From assembly GCA_958403905.1 (NCBI GenBank), contig CATXZD010000001.1, positions 1-64,000 of the forward strand: a stretch of DNA of 64,000 nt. Reading direction: 5' to 3'. Under the pieces are notes generated by a model, which saw only the letters and a program-made list of their open reading frames with translations, ran no database searches and was not told the DNA's origin. A program made the position numbers and the translations under genes. The stretch's first letter is position 1. Each line of letters opens with the position of its first letter. The stretch comes from an uncultured Ruminococcus sp. (GTDB lineage Bacteria; Bacillota; Clostridia; Oscillospirales; Acutalibacteraceae). Positions 24,738-33,815 of this stretch are shown here, piece after piece.

Positions 24738-24800
24738 TTGTATTTATTTAATTAAGTATAGGATAAATTGAGTGTAATGATGAGAGTGTTGAGAGGAGTA

Positions 24801-24882
24801 TAGTGTGAAAATTCACACTATAAAAATTATATTACTCGCTCAGTTTGCCGCAAGCGGCAACGAGCGATGGCTAAATTGCCAT
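24801..24882. repeat. Cluster of three hairpins ahead of the transketolase genes
   Basis: Three adjacent stems in the 211-base gap: TAGTGTGAA/TTCACACTA (24801-24820), a two-step stem CGCTC..TTGCCGC/GCGGCAA.GAGCG (~24836-24866), and ATGGC/GCCAT (24867-24882). No T-run follows, so it is not an ordinary terminator. It may be a mobile palindrome cluster or an RNA processing/attenuation site. Confidence 0.5.
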
Positions 24883-24948
24883 TTACGCCTTATTCGCCCA
24901 TAGTAAGGTTGTAGGAAATTTTAATTACTATTTGTGGGCAGAAAGGCT

Positions 24949-25896
24949 ATGGCAATTAAAATGACAAGCAAAGAACTTGCATGGTTGATACGTCGCCACG
25001 GAATTGAAATGACACATTTGTCGGGCGGAAGCCATATCGGTGCAATACTGTCTGTTGCCGATATTATGGGTGTACTGTATACTGATATTTTAAAATTTGA
25101 CAGCAGCAATCCCGAATGGGATGGCAGAGACCGATTTATTTTAAGCAAAGGTCATGCAGGCGCTTCTGTTTATGCCGCAATAGCCGAAAACGGTTTTTTT
25201 TCTGTCGAGGAGCTTAAAACTCATTATGCGAACGGAAGCAGATTATCAGGTCATGTATCTCATCATCTGCCAGGAATTGATTTTTCGACGGGGTCCCTGG
25301 GACATGGTCTGCCTGTTGCCGCTGGCAGAGCGCTTGCAGCCAAGCAGGATGGTAAAAGTTTCCGTTCTTTTGTTGTTATGGGTGACGGTGAGTGTAACGA
25401 GGGTTCTGTTTGGGAGGCGGCTGAATTTGCCAACCATTATAAGCTTGACAACCTTGTTACAATTGTTGACCACAACCATATGCAGAGCCTTGACTACTGC
25501 AACAATACTCTTGAGGTTGATATGGCTAAACGCTGGGAAGGCTTTGGATGGAATGTTATTGAGGTTGACGGTCACAATCACGATGAATTGAAAAATGCTT
25601 TGAAGGATACTTCAAATCCCGAGCATAAGCCGACTGTTATAATTGCACATACGGTAAAAGGCAAGGGCATTTCGTTTATGGAAATGGATATTCTCTGGCA
25701 CTACAGATTTCCTCACAACGGCTGGGAGTATAACTGTGCCGTAAATGAGCTTCATAAAACAAAGCCTGAAACAGTTACTGACCCGTACACTCCCGACGGT
25801 TGTCTCGAAACTCAGGCACAGCCTGAAAATTGCAGACACACCGTGTCAGAATCATATCATCCTACATATTACACAAGGGAGGTTGAAGACAGATGA
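24949..25896 (+). CDS. Transketolase, N-terminal (thiamine-binding) subunit
   Basis: First half of a split transketolase; with the next gene it moves two-carbon ketol units between sugar phosphates. About 315 residues with the thiamine-diphosphate motif GDGECNEGSVWEA, plus SGGSHIG, SKGHAG and STGSLGHGL (the usual transketolase His residues). The start is uncertain: ATG is chosen, close behind GAAAGG; a GTG 15 bases upstream or an ATG 12 bases downstream are alternatives. Split transketolases inside surface loci usually serve a dedicated sugar pathway. Confidence 0.92.
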   Translation: MAIKMTSKELAWLIRRHGIEMTHLSGGSHIGAILSVADIMGVLYTDILKFDSSNPEWDGRDRFILSKGHAGASVYAAIAENGFFSVEELKTHYANGSRLSGHVSHHLPGIDFSTGSLGHGLPVAAGRALAAKQDGKSFRSFVVMGDGECNEGSVWEAAEFANHYKLDNLVTIVDHNHMQSLDYCNNTLEVDMAKRWEGFGWNVIEVDGHNHDELKNALKDTSNPEHKPTVIIAHTVKGKGISFMEMDILWHYRFPHNGWEYNCAVNELHKTKPETVTDPYTPDGCLETQAQPENCRHTVSESYHPTYYTREVEDR

Positions 25897-26825
25897 GAGA
25901 TACAGTAATCAGAACTTTAATCGAACTTGGCAAAGAGGATAAAGACGTTGAGCTTATAACAGGTGACCTAGGATTCGGCGTACTCAAAAGTTTCTGGGAA
26001 ACGCTGCCCAATCAGTTTATAAATGCAGGAATTGCAGAGCAGAATATGACCGGCGTTGCCGCAGGAATGGCGCTTGAGGGCAAGAAGGTGTTTACATATT
26101 CAATCGGTAACTTTCCCACGCTAAGGTGCCTTGAGCAGATACGTAACGACTGCGCATATCATAATGCAAATGTAAACATAATCTGTGTAGGCGGTGGTTA
26201 CGTTTACGGCTCGCTCGGAATGAGCCACCACGCAACAGAGGATATTGCAATTCTTCGTGCGTTACCTGATGTTACGGTAATTTGCCCCGGCGACCCGGCT
26301 GAAGCGGCACTTGCTGTTAAAAAGATTGCACATACTGACGGCACTTGCTATCTTAGACTGGGTAGAGGCGGAGAGCAGAATGTGAATAACGTAATCAAGG
26401 AATTTGAAATCGGCAAGGCATATAAATTGCGTGACGCTAAAAATATGAATAAAAAAGTTGCGGTTTTCTCAACCGGTGCAATTCTTGAGGAAACCTCAAA
26501 GGCATGCGATATACTTGAAGAGCAGGGGATCGCTGTAGAGCAGTACAGCTTTCCTACAGTAAAGCCTATAGACAGTGCCGTAATAGAGAGCTGTGCAGAC
26601 AGATTTGACAATATATTTACCGTTGAGGAGCATAACATCGTCGGTGGTTTCGGAGGAGCAGTTGCTGAGGTGCTTGCAGAGTGCGGCGGCAAAGCAAAGA
26701 TCCATAGAATAGGAATTAATGATTTTTACTGCATTGAGGTTGGCTCGCAGGCTTATTTGAGAGAGCAGGTCGGCATTAATGCAGAGGGTATTGTAAGGAA
26801 GGTAAAGGGCATTTTCGGTGAGTAA
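25893..26825 (+). CDS. Transketolase, C-terminal subunit
   Basis: Second half of the split transketolase. 310 residues: pyrimidine-binding domain (INAGIAEQNMTGVAAGMA, catalytic Glu in AEQN) and the C-terminal domain (VEEHNIVGGFGGAVAE). It overlaps the N-terminal subunit by four bases (ATGA), so equal amounts are expected. It overlaps the next glycosyltransferase by eight bases, which ties it to the polysaccharide operon rather than to central metabolism alone. Confidence 0.93.
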   Translation: MRDTVIRTLIELGKEDKDVELITGDLGFGVLKSFWETLPNQFINAGIAEQNMTGVAAGMALEGKKVFTYSIGNFPTLRCLEQIRNDCAYHNANVNIICVGGGYVYGSLGMSHHATEDIAILRALPDVTVICPGDPAEAALAVKKIAHTDGTCYLRLGRGGEQNVNNVIKEFEIGKAYKLRDAKNMNKKVAVFSTGAILEETSKACDILEEQGIAVEQYSFPTVKPIDSAVIESCADRFDNIFTVEEHNIVGGFGGAVAEVLAECGGKAKIHRIGINDFYCIEVGSQAYLREQVGINAEGIVRKVKGIFGE

Positions 26826-27915
26826 GATACTTATACTTGCGAATCATTATAACACTTTGAGAATTTTTCGAAGGGAGCTTATTAAAAAGCTGGTTGAATT
26901 GGAAAATGAGGTAATAATTTCAATTCCGCCTGCCGAAAAACAAGAAATTGATACACTTGAATCATATGGCTCAAAGGTAATAATAACGGATATGGAACGC
27001 CGTGGAATGAATCCTATTAAGGATATTTCTCTGCTGAACAGGTATAAAAAGCTGCTCAGAGAAGTAAATCCCGACAAGGTTATTACATATACGATTAAAC
27101 CTAATATTTATGGTTCGCTTGCTTGTAAATCTTTGAAGATTCCGCATTATTGTAATGTTACAGGTCTTGGTTCGGCGTTTATGGCTGACGGCGGACTGAT
27201 GAGAAAGCTTGTATCAATGATGTATAAATTTTCGATGAATAAGGCTGAAAAAATATTTTTTGAAAATATCGGAAATCGTGACACATTGGTAAATGAAAAT
27301 ATTGTCAGAGCAGACCAGACTGTTGTTATGGCAGGAGCAGGAGTAAACCTTGACGAATTTGCTTTTTGTGAATATCCAAATGATGACGGTTTGATTCATT
27401 TCCTGAATGTCGGAAGAATAATGCGTGAGAAGGGTATGGACGAACTGTTTTATGCCATAAAAAAGATAAAAAAAGAGTATCCGAATACTACATTTGATTT
27501 TATCGGATGGTATGAAGATGATTATAAGAAAACGGTTGAAAAAATGCAGACAGATAATTTGATAGCCTTTCACGGTTTTCAGAGCGATGTTACACCGTTT
27601 ATCAAAAGAGCACATTGCATAGTTCATCCGTCATATCACGAAGGAATGTCAAATACACTTCTTGAATCGTGTTCAATGGGACGCCCGATTATTACAAGCA
27701 ACATTCACGGGTGCCTTGAGGCAGTGGAGGACGGTAAGAACGGCTACCTTTGTAATGTCAAAGACGGAGAAGATTTGTATTGCAAAATAAAGCAGTTTAT
27801 TGAGCTTCCGTATGAAAGACGCAGAGAAATGGGAAGTTATGCAAGAAAATTCGTCACCGAGAATTTCAATAAAACAGATGTAGTTAATAAAACAATAGAG
27901 GAAATAGGACTATGA
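26818..27915 (+). CDS. Glycosyltransferase, GT4 family
   Basis: 365-residue GT-B fold enzyme that adds a sugar to the growing lipid-linked unit at the cytoplasmic face. N-domain starts ILILANHYNTLRIFRREL; C-domain has GRIMREKGMDEL and the donor-binding HPSYHEGMSNTLLESCSMGRP with its EX7E-type acid pair. It begins at a GTG inside the end of the transketolase gene. It resembles galactosyl/acetamidosugar transferases such as WbpH-like enzymes, but donor and acceptor are unknown. Confidence 0.9.
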   Translation: MSKILILANHYNTLRIFRRELIKKLVELENEVIISIPPAEKQEIDTLESYGSKVIITDMERRGMNPIKDISLLNRYKKLLREVNPDKVITYTIKPNIYGSLACKSLKIPHYCNVTGLGSAFMADGGLMRKLVSMMYKFSMNKAEKIFFENIGNRDTLVNENIVRADQTVVMAGAGVNLDEFAFCEYPNDDGLIHFLNVGRIMREKGMDELFYAIKKIKKEYPNTTFDFIGWYEDDYKKTVEKMQTDNLIAFHGFQSDVTPFIKRAHCIVHPSYHEGMSNTLLESCSMGRPIITSNIHGCLEAVEDGKNGYLCNVKDGEDLYCKIKQFIELPYERRREMGSYARKFVTENFNKTDVVNKTIEEIGL

Positions 27916-28010
27916 GTACTGATTATGATTGTTCTAAAATAGAAAATTATGAGAAACTTAGAAAGTTACAGCTATTTCAAAATTTCTATCAAAGTGAAAC
28001 TTCATTTTGA
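27912..28010 (+). CDS. Short frame of 32 codons, probably a gene remnant
   Basis: An ATG overlapping the previous stop (ATGA) reads MSTDYDCSKIENYEKLRKLQ and stops at 28008. It is positioned like the next gene of the operon but is far too short for any enzyme. It is followed by 74 bases with no frame. A truncated 5' end left by recombination is the likeliest explanation; a real micropeptide is possible. Confidence 0.25.
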   Translation: MSTDYDCSKIENYEKLRKLQLFQNFYQSETSF

Positions 28011-28084
28011 AAGTGAGTAGACATACTTTCATACTCCTATATACATAAGTTTTGATAATGACAATATTGAAGGACAGAAGAAAA

Positions 28085-29056
28085 ATGAATACAGGAATAT
28101 TATTGATTTCGTTAGATTTTGAACTTTTTTGGGGAGTACAGGATTGCCATACATATGAAGATTACGGTGACAATGTGCTTGGCGGAAGAAAAGCAATACC
28201 GCAGTTGCTTGAATTATTCAAAGATCATGGTATACATGTTTCTTGGGCAACCGTAGGTATGATGTTTGCTGAAAATAAGGATGAAATTGTATCTTTATCA
28301 CCTTCTGAAGACTTAAGACCAAGTTTTGATAATGCAGCTTTATCAGGATATAGAGTGCTAAATCATATTGGTAACAACGAACAGGAGGAACCTTATTTTT
28401 ACGGTAAATCTCTTATAGACTTAATCTCAAAATATCCTAATCAGGAGATTGCTTCGCATACATATTCGCACTACTATGCAAGAGAAGCAGGACAGAGCTA
28501 TGAAGAGTTTGATGCAGATCTCAAGGCTGCCAAGAAAATTTCAGTTGCCAAAGGGTATGATGTAAAAACATTGGTTTTCCCTCGTAATCAAAGCAAGAAA
28601 GAGTATGAATCTGCTATAACAAATAATGGTTATTTGGCTTTTCGAGGTGAGGAAGAAGATTGGATTCATAAAATACCGATTAACATAGTGAAAAGAATGT
28701 TTAGACTGGCAGATTCATATTTGAATCTTACAGGCAGTGCTACATACTCAATTGAAGATTTTAAAAAAGGAGTGCTTCATAATTTTCGGGGTTCAAGATT
28801 CCTAAGACCGTATAATTATTCGTTAAGATTATTTGAGGGATTGAAGATAAAAAGGGTTAAGGGTCAGATGAAAAAGGCAGCTAAAAAAGGCAGAATTTTT
28901 CATCTTTGGTGGCATCCTCATAATATTGGAATTAACACAGAAAAAAATATAAAAAATATCAAAGAGATATTAGACTATTACGATGAACTGAAAAACAAGT
29001 ACGGTATGGAAAGCAAAAATATGCTTGAGCTTGCCGAAGAGATTAACAATGATTAG
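28085..29056 (+). CDS. Polysaccharide deacetylase-family protein (NodB homology)
   Basis: 323 residues with the NodB carbohydrate-esterase core: SLDFELFWG (catalytic Asp) near the start, SHTYSH with the two metal-binding histidines near residue 133, and a C-terminal WWHPHN. It should remove an N- or O-acyl group from a sugar, cytoplasmic because no signal peptide is present. That makes a lipid-linked or nucleotide-linked precursor the likely substrate, as for ArnD-type deformylases. The ATG after the AAGGA-containing leader is chosen over upstream TTG/ATG codons. Confidence 0.85.
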   Translation: MNTGILLISLDFELFWGVQDCHTYEDYGDNVLGGRKAIPQLLELFKDHGIHVSWATVGMMFAENKDEIVSLSPSEDLRPSFDNAALSGYRVLNHIGNNEQEEPYFYGKSLIDLISKYPNQEIASHTYSHYYAREAGQSYEEFDADLKAAKKISVAKGYDVKTLVFPRNQSKKEYESAITNNGYLAFRGEEEDWIHKIPINIVKRMFRLADSYLNLTGSATYSIEDFKKGVLHNFRGSRFLRPYNYSLRLFEGLKIKRVKGQMKKAAKKGRIFHLWWHPHNIGINTEKNIKNIKEILDYYDELKNKYGMESKNMLELAEEINND

Positions 29057-29067
29057 GGGTATTTACA

Positions 29068-30825
29068 TTGTATCAATACTATTATTCAGATATAAAAAAT
29101 GAAGCTCCGATTATTAGACAGTCGGTAAACGATGTTTTTTGTGTAAAGAAAATAAGAGCTACAATGTGGGAAGAACACTGTTTGGAATGTGCGGCTCCCT
29201 TATGCTATAAAACTTGTTTGAATTATATTGCACGTCAGGACGGTAGGTGCAAGTTGTTTAAGTACTCCATTTCACAGACCTGTAACGAAAGTGGAGTACT
29301 TGGAAAAAGTGCGAGGGTAAGTTTTAGGAAATGGGGAAATTTGCTTTCAATAGTTTACCCGAAAATGCTGAGTGTTGATGAATACAAAGAGCTTAATGAT
29401 TTTGCAGATAAAACTTCAAGAAGTCTGTATAAAACAGTAAGAGGACATTTACCTGTTTCACTTAAATGGAAGAAAATCCGTGTGAAGGAATATCTGAGAA
29501 GAAGACAGCTTAAAAAGGGCATTGATGAAAAATCTGATGCTTTCATACTGCATTGTTATAATCATGGAGATAAGCCGTTTACTTTGTTTCTTGAAATATT
29601 TGATAATAATCATAATTCTTTATTTAAGTACGGTTTCAACATTAAAGAGGGAGAAAATCTTTTTGTATTGCCATCTGAGAAGTATAATGATTCGTGTGAT
29701 AAAAGCGGAAATCTGATTAAAATTTATCCCGAAAACAATTATGAGGCTGATGTCACATTTTTGTGGTGTGATTTTGTGCAGGGAACACCTGTTGTTGCTT
29801 CTAAACCGGCGGATAAAGTAAAGTGCGTTGTCTGGGATTTGGACAATACATTGTGGGACGGTATTTTGATTGAACATGATGAAGATAAGCCATTAGTGCT
29901 AAAAAATGGAGTTTTGTCATTAATTAAGACTCTTGATGAAAGAGGAATTATTCAGTCTGTTGCCAGTAAAAACGACTTTGAACCGGCATTTGAAATGCTT
30001 AGAAAAATAGGTATTGATGAATATTTTATTTATCCGCAGATTAATTGGGGAGCAAAGAGTGATTCGTTAGTTACGATTGCGAAAAGTTTAAATATAAATA
30101 TAGATACATTTGCGTTTATTGATGATTCTGAATTTGAGCGCAAGCAGGTTGAGTTTGTACTTCCTTCGGTGCGTACCTATAAAGAAACGGATATTGCTGA
30201 TTTACTTAATGAAAAACCGTTTGATGTTATTGTTACGGAAGACAGCAAGAACCGCAGAAAAATGTACAAAGCTGAAGAAAAAAGAAATGCTGTACGAGTT
30301 AACAGTAATTCCAATGTTGAAGATTTTATTAAACAATGTAAGCTTGAAATAAAGCTTTTTGAACCGACTACAGAGGAGGAAAAGCTCAGGTGTTATGAAC
30401 TTGTTCTCAGAACAAATCAGTTGAATATGTCGGGTGTAAAGTACTCTGAAAAAGAGTTTATAGATGTACTTGCAAAAAAAGATGTAAGAACGTATGCTTT
30501 TTCCTGCAAGGATATATTTGGCGAGTATGGAATAGTTGGATTTTTACAGTATTCTATTGAAGACAAACAAATAGTTTTCAAAGAATTTGCTATGAGCTGC
30601 AGAGTTGCTGGCAAGTATATAGAAAGTGCATTGTTTAGTTATTTGCTAAGTAAGGAAAACGTCGAAAAAGGTGTTTTTGAAGTAAATATTACAGCTAAAA
30701 ATTCGTTATTGAGGCGTACTCTTGAAGATATTGGGTTTATTGAAGAAAATAAAACAAGTAAAAAAATAAATTATTTTTTTATTAAACAGTTAAAATGCAA
30801 TGAATTAGTCGAGGTGAATGATTAA
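29068..30825 (+). CDS. FkbH-like HAD-IIIC protein with N-terminal cysteine-rich domain
   Basis: 585 residues from a TTG start. Residues ~25-72 hold seven cysteines, with C38, C41, C46, C50 and C61 closely spaced (HCLECAAPLCYKTC, then DGRC), suggesting a metal site. Residues ~165-245 look like a carbohydrate-binding type beta domain. The HAD core starts at D257/D259 (WDLDNTLWDG). A GNAT-like domain ends the protein (~415-575, LRTNQLNMSG, EFAMSCRVAGKYIE). FkbH proteins load glycerate from 1,3-bisphosphoglycerate on carrier proteins or act as related transferases in O-antigen loci. No carrier gene is adjacent; the nearest is at 58.6 kb. Confidence 0.85.
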   Translation: MYQYYYSDIKNEAPIIRQSVNDVFCVKKIRATMWEEHCLECAAPLCYKTCLNYIARQDGRCKLFKYSISQTCNESGVLGKSARVSFRKWGNLLSIVYPKMLSVDEYKELNDFADKTSRSLYKTVRGHLPVSLKWKKIRVKEYLRRRQLKKGIDEKSDAFILHCYNHGDKPFTLFLEIFDNNHNSLFKYGFNIKEGENLFVLPSEKYNDSCDKSGNLIKIYPENNYEADVTFLWCDFVQGTPVVASKPADKVKCVVWDLDNTLWDGILIEHDEDKPLVLKNGVLSLIKTLDERGIIQSVASKNDFEPAFEMLRKIGIDEYFIYPQINWGAKSDSLVTIAKSLNINIDTFAFIDDSEFERKQVEFVLPSVRTYKETDIADLLNEKPFDVIVTEDSKNRRKMYKAEEKRNAVRVNSNSNVEDFIKQCKLEIKLFEPTTEEEKLRCYELVLRTNQLNMSGVKYSEKEFIDVLAKKDVRTYAFSCKDIFGEYGIVGFLQYSIEDKQIVFKEFAMSCRVAGKYIESALFSYLLSKENVEKGVFEVNITAKNSLLRRTLEDIGFIEENKTSKKINYFFIKQLKCNELVEVND

Positions 30826-30826
30826 A

Positions 30827-31993
30827 ATGAGAATACTGTTTATTTCAAGCCGAAATATATACAATTCAAGCGGAGAAATAAGGCTTGTTAAGACAAGAGC
30901 AAATGTTTTGTCAGAAATTTTTAATATTAATACAGATTTTATTTGCTATAGAAATAAGGAAGTTTTAAATAATCCTCAAGAAATAATAGATAAAAATTCT
31001 CAATTTGCTTTGTTTACTTATTCAATGACAAATCCATTAAGTATAGTTATTAATAAGGCAAAAACAAAAAAGAAAGTAGTGCAAATAGTTAAAAACTATG
31101 ACGCTATCATTATTTCAGGAGAACTTGTATTAAATTTAGTAGAAAAGATAAAAGCTGTTACAGATGTACCTATAATTTATGATATACATGGTGTGTGCGA
31201 TGAACTTATCGAGTATTCATCAGATAATTTTGCAATAAATCTAAAAAGGAAATTTTTATACTATCTGTTTCAGCATCTTGAGAAAAAGTATATACCTAAG
31301 TTTGATGCCGCCTTTGCGGTGACAGAAGAACTTAAGAAACATGTAAGTAGAAAGTATGATGCCGGAGAATTGAATTATTTTATTGTCCCGTGTTCTAAAA
31401 GGAAGTATGATATAGATGAAGAAACTATCAGAAAAAATAGAATTTTTTATCGTAAAAAATATAAAATAGCCGATGATGAAATTCTATTTATATATTCCGG
31501 CGGATATTCGCCATGGCAGTGCGTTGATGAAAGTATTGCACTATTTTATGAATTCCAAAAAAGATATAACAAGTGTAAGTTTTTGATTTTGAGCGGCGAT
31601 GAAGATAAAATTAAGACAAACGGAAATATTAATATAATTAAGGATTCTGTTCCTTTTGATAAAGTGGATTCAACGATATGTGCTGGTGATTATGCTTTTA
31701 TGTTAAGGGAAGATAAAGTTACAAATAATGTAGCGTTTCCCAATAAATATTGTGAATATTTAGCGAGTGGAATGAAAATTATCAGTTCACCTTACCTAAA
31801 TACAATTTCAAAAAGTATTATCAAACATAATGTTGGGTTGGTTTTAGATAATAATCTAGATATTGATAGGCTATATGAATATGTTATAAGTACAAAAAAT
31901 GAAAAAACAGATATTAATGTTAGGCAGAAAATGCTTAATGAAATAAGCTTTGATGAAACATTGAAATCATTTGTAAAATACTTGGGAGTGTAA
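30827..31993 (+). CDS. Glycosyltransferase, GT4-like
   Basis: About 388 residues of GT-B type: RILFISSRNIYNSSGEIR at the start, IYDIHGVCDE in the N-domain, IYSGGYSPWQCVDE at the start of the C-domain and NKYCEYLASGMKII as the donor-site helix. The ATG 9 bases after GAGGTGA is chosen; the ATG three codons earlier touches the ribosome site. It begins one base after the FkbH-like gene. Coding is strongly A+T-rich with many ATA, AGA and AAT codons. Donor unknown. Confidence 0.83.
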   Translation: MRILFISSRNIYNSSGEIRLVKTRANVLSEIFNINTDFICYRNKEVLNNPQEIIDKNSQFALFTYSMTNPLSIVINKAKTKKKVVQIVKNYDAIIISGELVLNLVEKIKAVTDVPIIYDIHGVCDELIEYSSDNFAINLKRKFLYYLFQHLEKKYIPKFDAAFAVTEELKKHVSRKYDAGELNYFIVPCSKRKYDIDEETIRKNRIFYRKKYKIADDEILFIYSGGYSPWQCVDESIALFYEFQKRYNKCKFLILSGDEDKIKTNGNINIIKDSVPFDKVDSTICAGDYAFMLREDKVTNNVAFPNKYCEYLASGMKIISSPYLNTISKSIIKHNVGLVLDNNLDIDRLYEYVISTKNEKTDINVRQKMLNEISFDETLKSFVKYLGV

Positions 31994-31997
31994 CATT

Positions 31998-32900
31998 TTG
32001 GATAAAAAGCTGTTAACGATTTTTACCCCGACGTATAATAGAATTGATTTGTTGGAGAGATGTTATCAATTTCTTAAACGTCAGACATCGGATAATTTTG
32101 AATGGTTAATTATTGATGATGGATCAACCGATAAAACAAAAGAGACGGTATCTGCATGGCTTGAAGAAGATAATTTTTTTAAAATTTCTTATATATACAA
32201 AAAAAACGGGGGGTTACATACAGCTTATAATGTGGCAGTAGAAAATATGGATACAGAGCTTTGTATGTGTATCGATTCTGATGATTATCCATCTGAGAAT
32301 GCAGTTGAGTTAATTGGTAAATGTTGGAATTCTAGAGATAAATCTAAAGAATATGCTGGTATCATAGGATTAGATTATAAGATTAACGGCGAGTTAGTTG
32401 GAGGACATATAGATGCTTATGAAGAAATTAATCTAGTAGACTGGACTATGGAAAAATATCCGGTAATCAAAGGTGACAAAAAGCTTGTTGTCAGGGTAGA
32501 TTTGTACAAGTCTGTATTTCCTATGAAAAAGTATGAGGGTGAGAAAAATTATAATCCTAATTATATGAATATAAAAATTGGATTTGATAAGAATTATATT
32601 GCTCTAGATTGTTGCTTGTGCTATGTTGATTACCAGGATGATGGTATGACAAACAGTATGTTATGGCAGTATTATAACAGCCCTAATAGTTTTAGAGATA
32701 TTAGATTGCTATATTTATCTTTTCCTGATGCGCCGTTAAAATTTAAGATAAAACATACAATACACTATGTTTCCAGCAGTATCTTAGCTAAAAGACATAT
32801 ATTTCCTGATGCTAAGAACAAGATGCTAACTTTTTTGTGTTTACCGTTTGGGTTTGTATTTTCAAGATTTATTATTTATAAAAACAGGAAATATCTATAA
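31998..32900 (+). CDS. Glycosyltransferase, GT2 family
   Basis: 300-residue GT-A enzyme: TIFTPTYNRIDLLERC, LIIDDGSTDKT (nucleotide contact) and the metal-binding CIDSDDY near residue 95. Start is a TTG 5 bases after the upstream stop. It probably adds one sugar of the repeat unit in the cytoplasm. No membrane helices. The acceptor and donor cannot be read from sequence. Confidence 0.85.
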   Translation: MDKKLLTIFTPTYNRIDLLERCYQFLKRQTSDNFEWLIIDDGSTDKTKETVSAWLEEDNFFKISYIYKKNGGLHTAYNVAVENMDTELCMCIDSDDYPSENAVELIGKCWNSRDKSKEYAGIIGLDYKINGELVGGHIDAYEEINLVDWTMEKYPVIKGDKKLVVRVDLYKSVFPMKKYEGEKNYNPNYMNIKIGFDKNYIALDCCLCYVDYQDDGMTNSMLWQYYNSPNSFRDIRLLYLSFPDAPLKFKIKHTIHYVSSSILAKRHIFPDAKNKMLTFLCLPFGFVFSRFIIYKNRKYL

Positions 32901-32919
32901 GCTTGAGATAAGGGGGTCA

Positions 32920-33810
32920 ATGATTTTGACAGTTGAGCAGACAAAAATAAGGACTAATACTTTCAGTTATTTCTTGTTAGGAAATAAAGTTGTTGATAGA
33001 AATTCAGGATTTTTATTACAAAGTGAAAAGAATAAAGTTAATTTAAATGCATGGATAGTTCCAAATGGTGATGTTCAAAATACCGGTGATTATCTTTCAA
33101 AAATTATTGTAGAGAATATGTGTTCTAAATTTGGATTAGACATTGATCAGGTTACCAAAGAAACTAAACATTTGTATGCTATTGGATCTATCTTAATGGG
33201 ATATCAGGACATGACTGTTTGGGGGTCTGGTTTTGGATGTGACAAAACTTTAAGTCCATTTTTCCATATATACAAGATTTCTCATAGGATCAGACACAAA
33301 GTTGATATTCGTGCTGTTAGAGGTCCGGAAACAAGAAGAATATTGATGAAGATGGGATATAACTGTCCTGAAGTTTATGGTGATCCGGCGATACTCTTAC
33401 CATTGTTTTATCCCAAAGAGCTCAAAGAGAGCTATGACTACACTTTAATTCCACATTACTCCAAAAATGAGAAGTATAGAGATAATAAAAACTTTTTAGA
33501 TTCTTTTAATAAAGATTGGAAAAAGTTTATAGACAGAATTATTTCATCAAAACTTGTCATTAGTTCATCTCTTCATGGCATTATCTTGGCTGAGTCATAT
33601 GGAGTTCCGGCTGTTATGCTAAAAGATACCCCTAGTGATGATATTACAAAATATAAAGACTGGTACTATTCAACAGGAAGAAAGTCATTTCCCATAGCGA
33701 GCAGCGTTGATGAAGCATTGAATTTACAACCTTCCATTTTAGAAAAAAATACTTTACAAAAAATGCAGAATGGTTTGATTGAAACATTTCCGAGAGATTT
33801 GTGGATGTGA
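32920..33810 (+). CDS. Polysaccharide pyruvyltransferase-family protein
   Basis: About 296 residues, ATG after AAGGGGG; the frame is open further upstream inside the GT2 gene but without a ribosome site. Family signs: NTGDYLSKIIVENM, WGSGFG, IRAVRGPETRRIL, YGDPAILLP, and the C-terminal SSLHGIILAESYGVPAV. These enzymes put a pyruvate ketal from phosphoenolpyruvate on a sugar, adding a negative charge. It is the first of two such genes in the locus. Confidence 0.88.
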   Translation: MILTVEQTKIRTNTFSYFLLGNKVVDRNSGFLLQSEKNKVNLNAWIVPNGDVQNTGDYLSKIIVENMCSKFGLDIDQVTKETKHLYAIGSILMGYQDMTVWGSGFGCDKTLSPFFHIYKISHRIRHKVDIRAVRGPETRRILMKMGYNCPEVYGDPAILLPLFYPKELKESYDYTLIPHYSKNEKYRDNKNFLDSFNKDWKKFIDRIISSKLVISSSLHGIILAESYGVPAVMLKDTPSDDITKYKDWYYSTGRKSFPIASSVDEALNLQPSILEKNTLQKMQNGLIETFPRDLWM

Positions 33811-33815
33811 ATATA

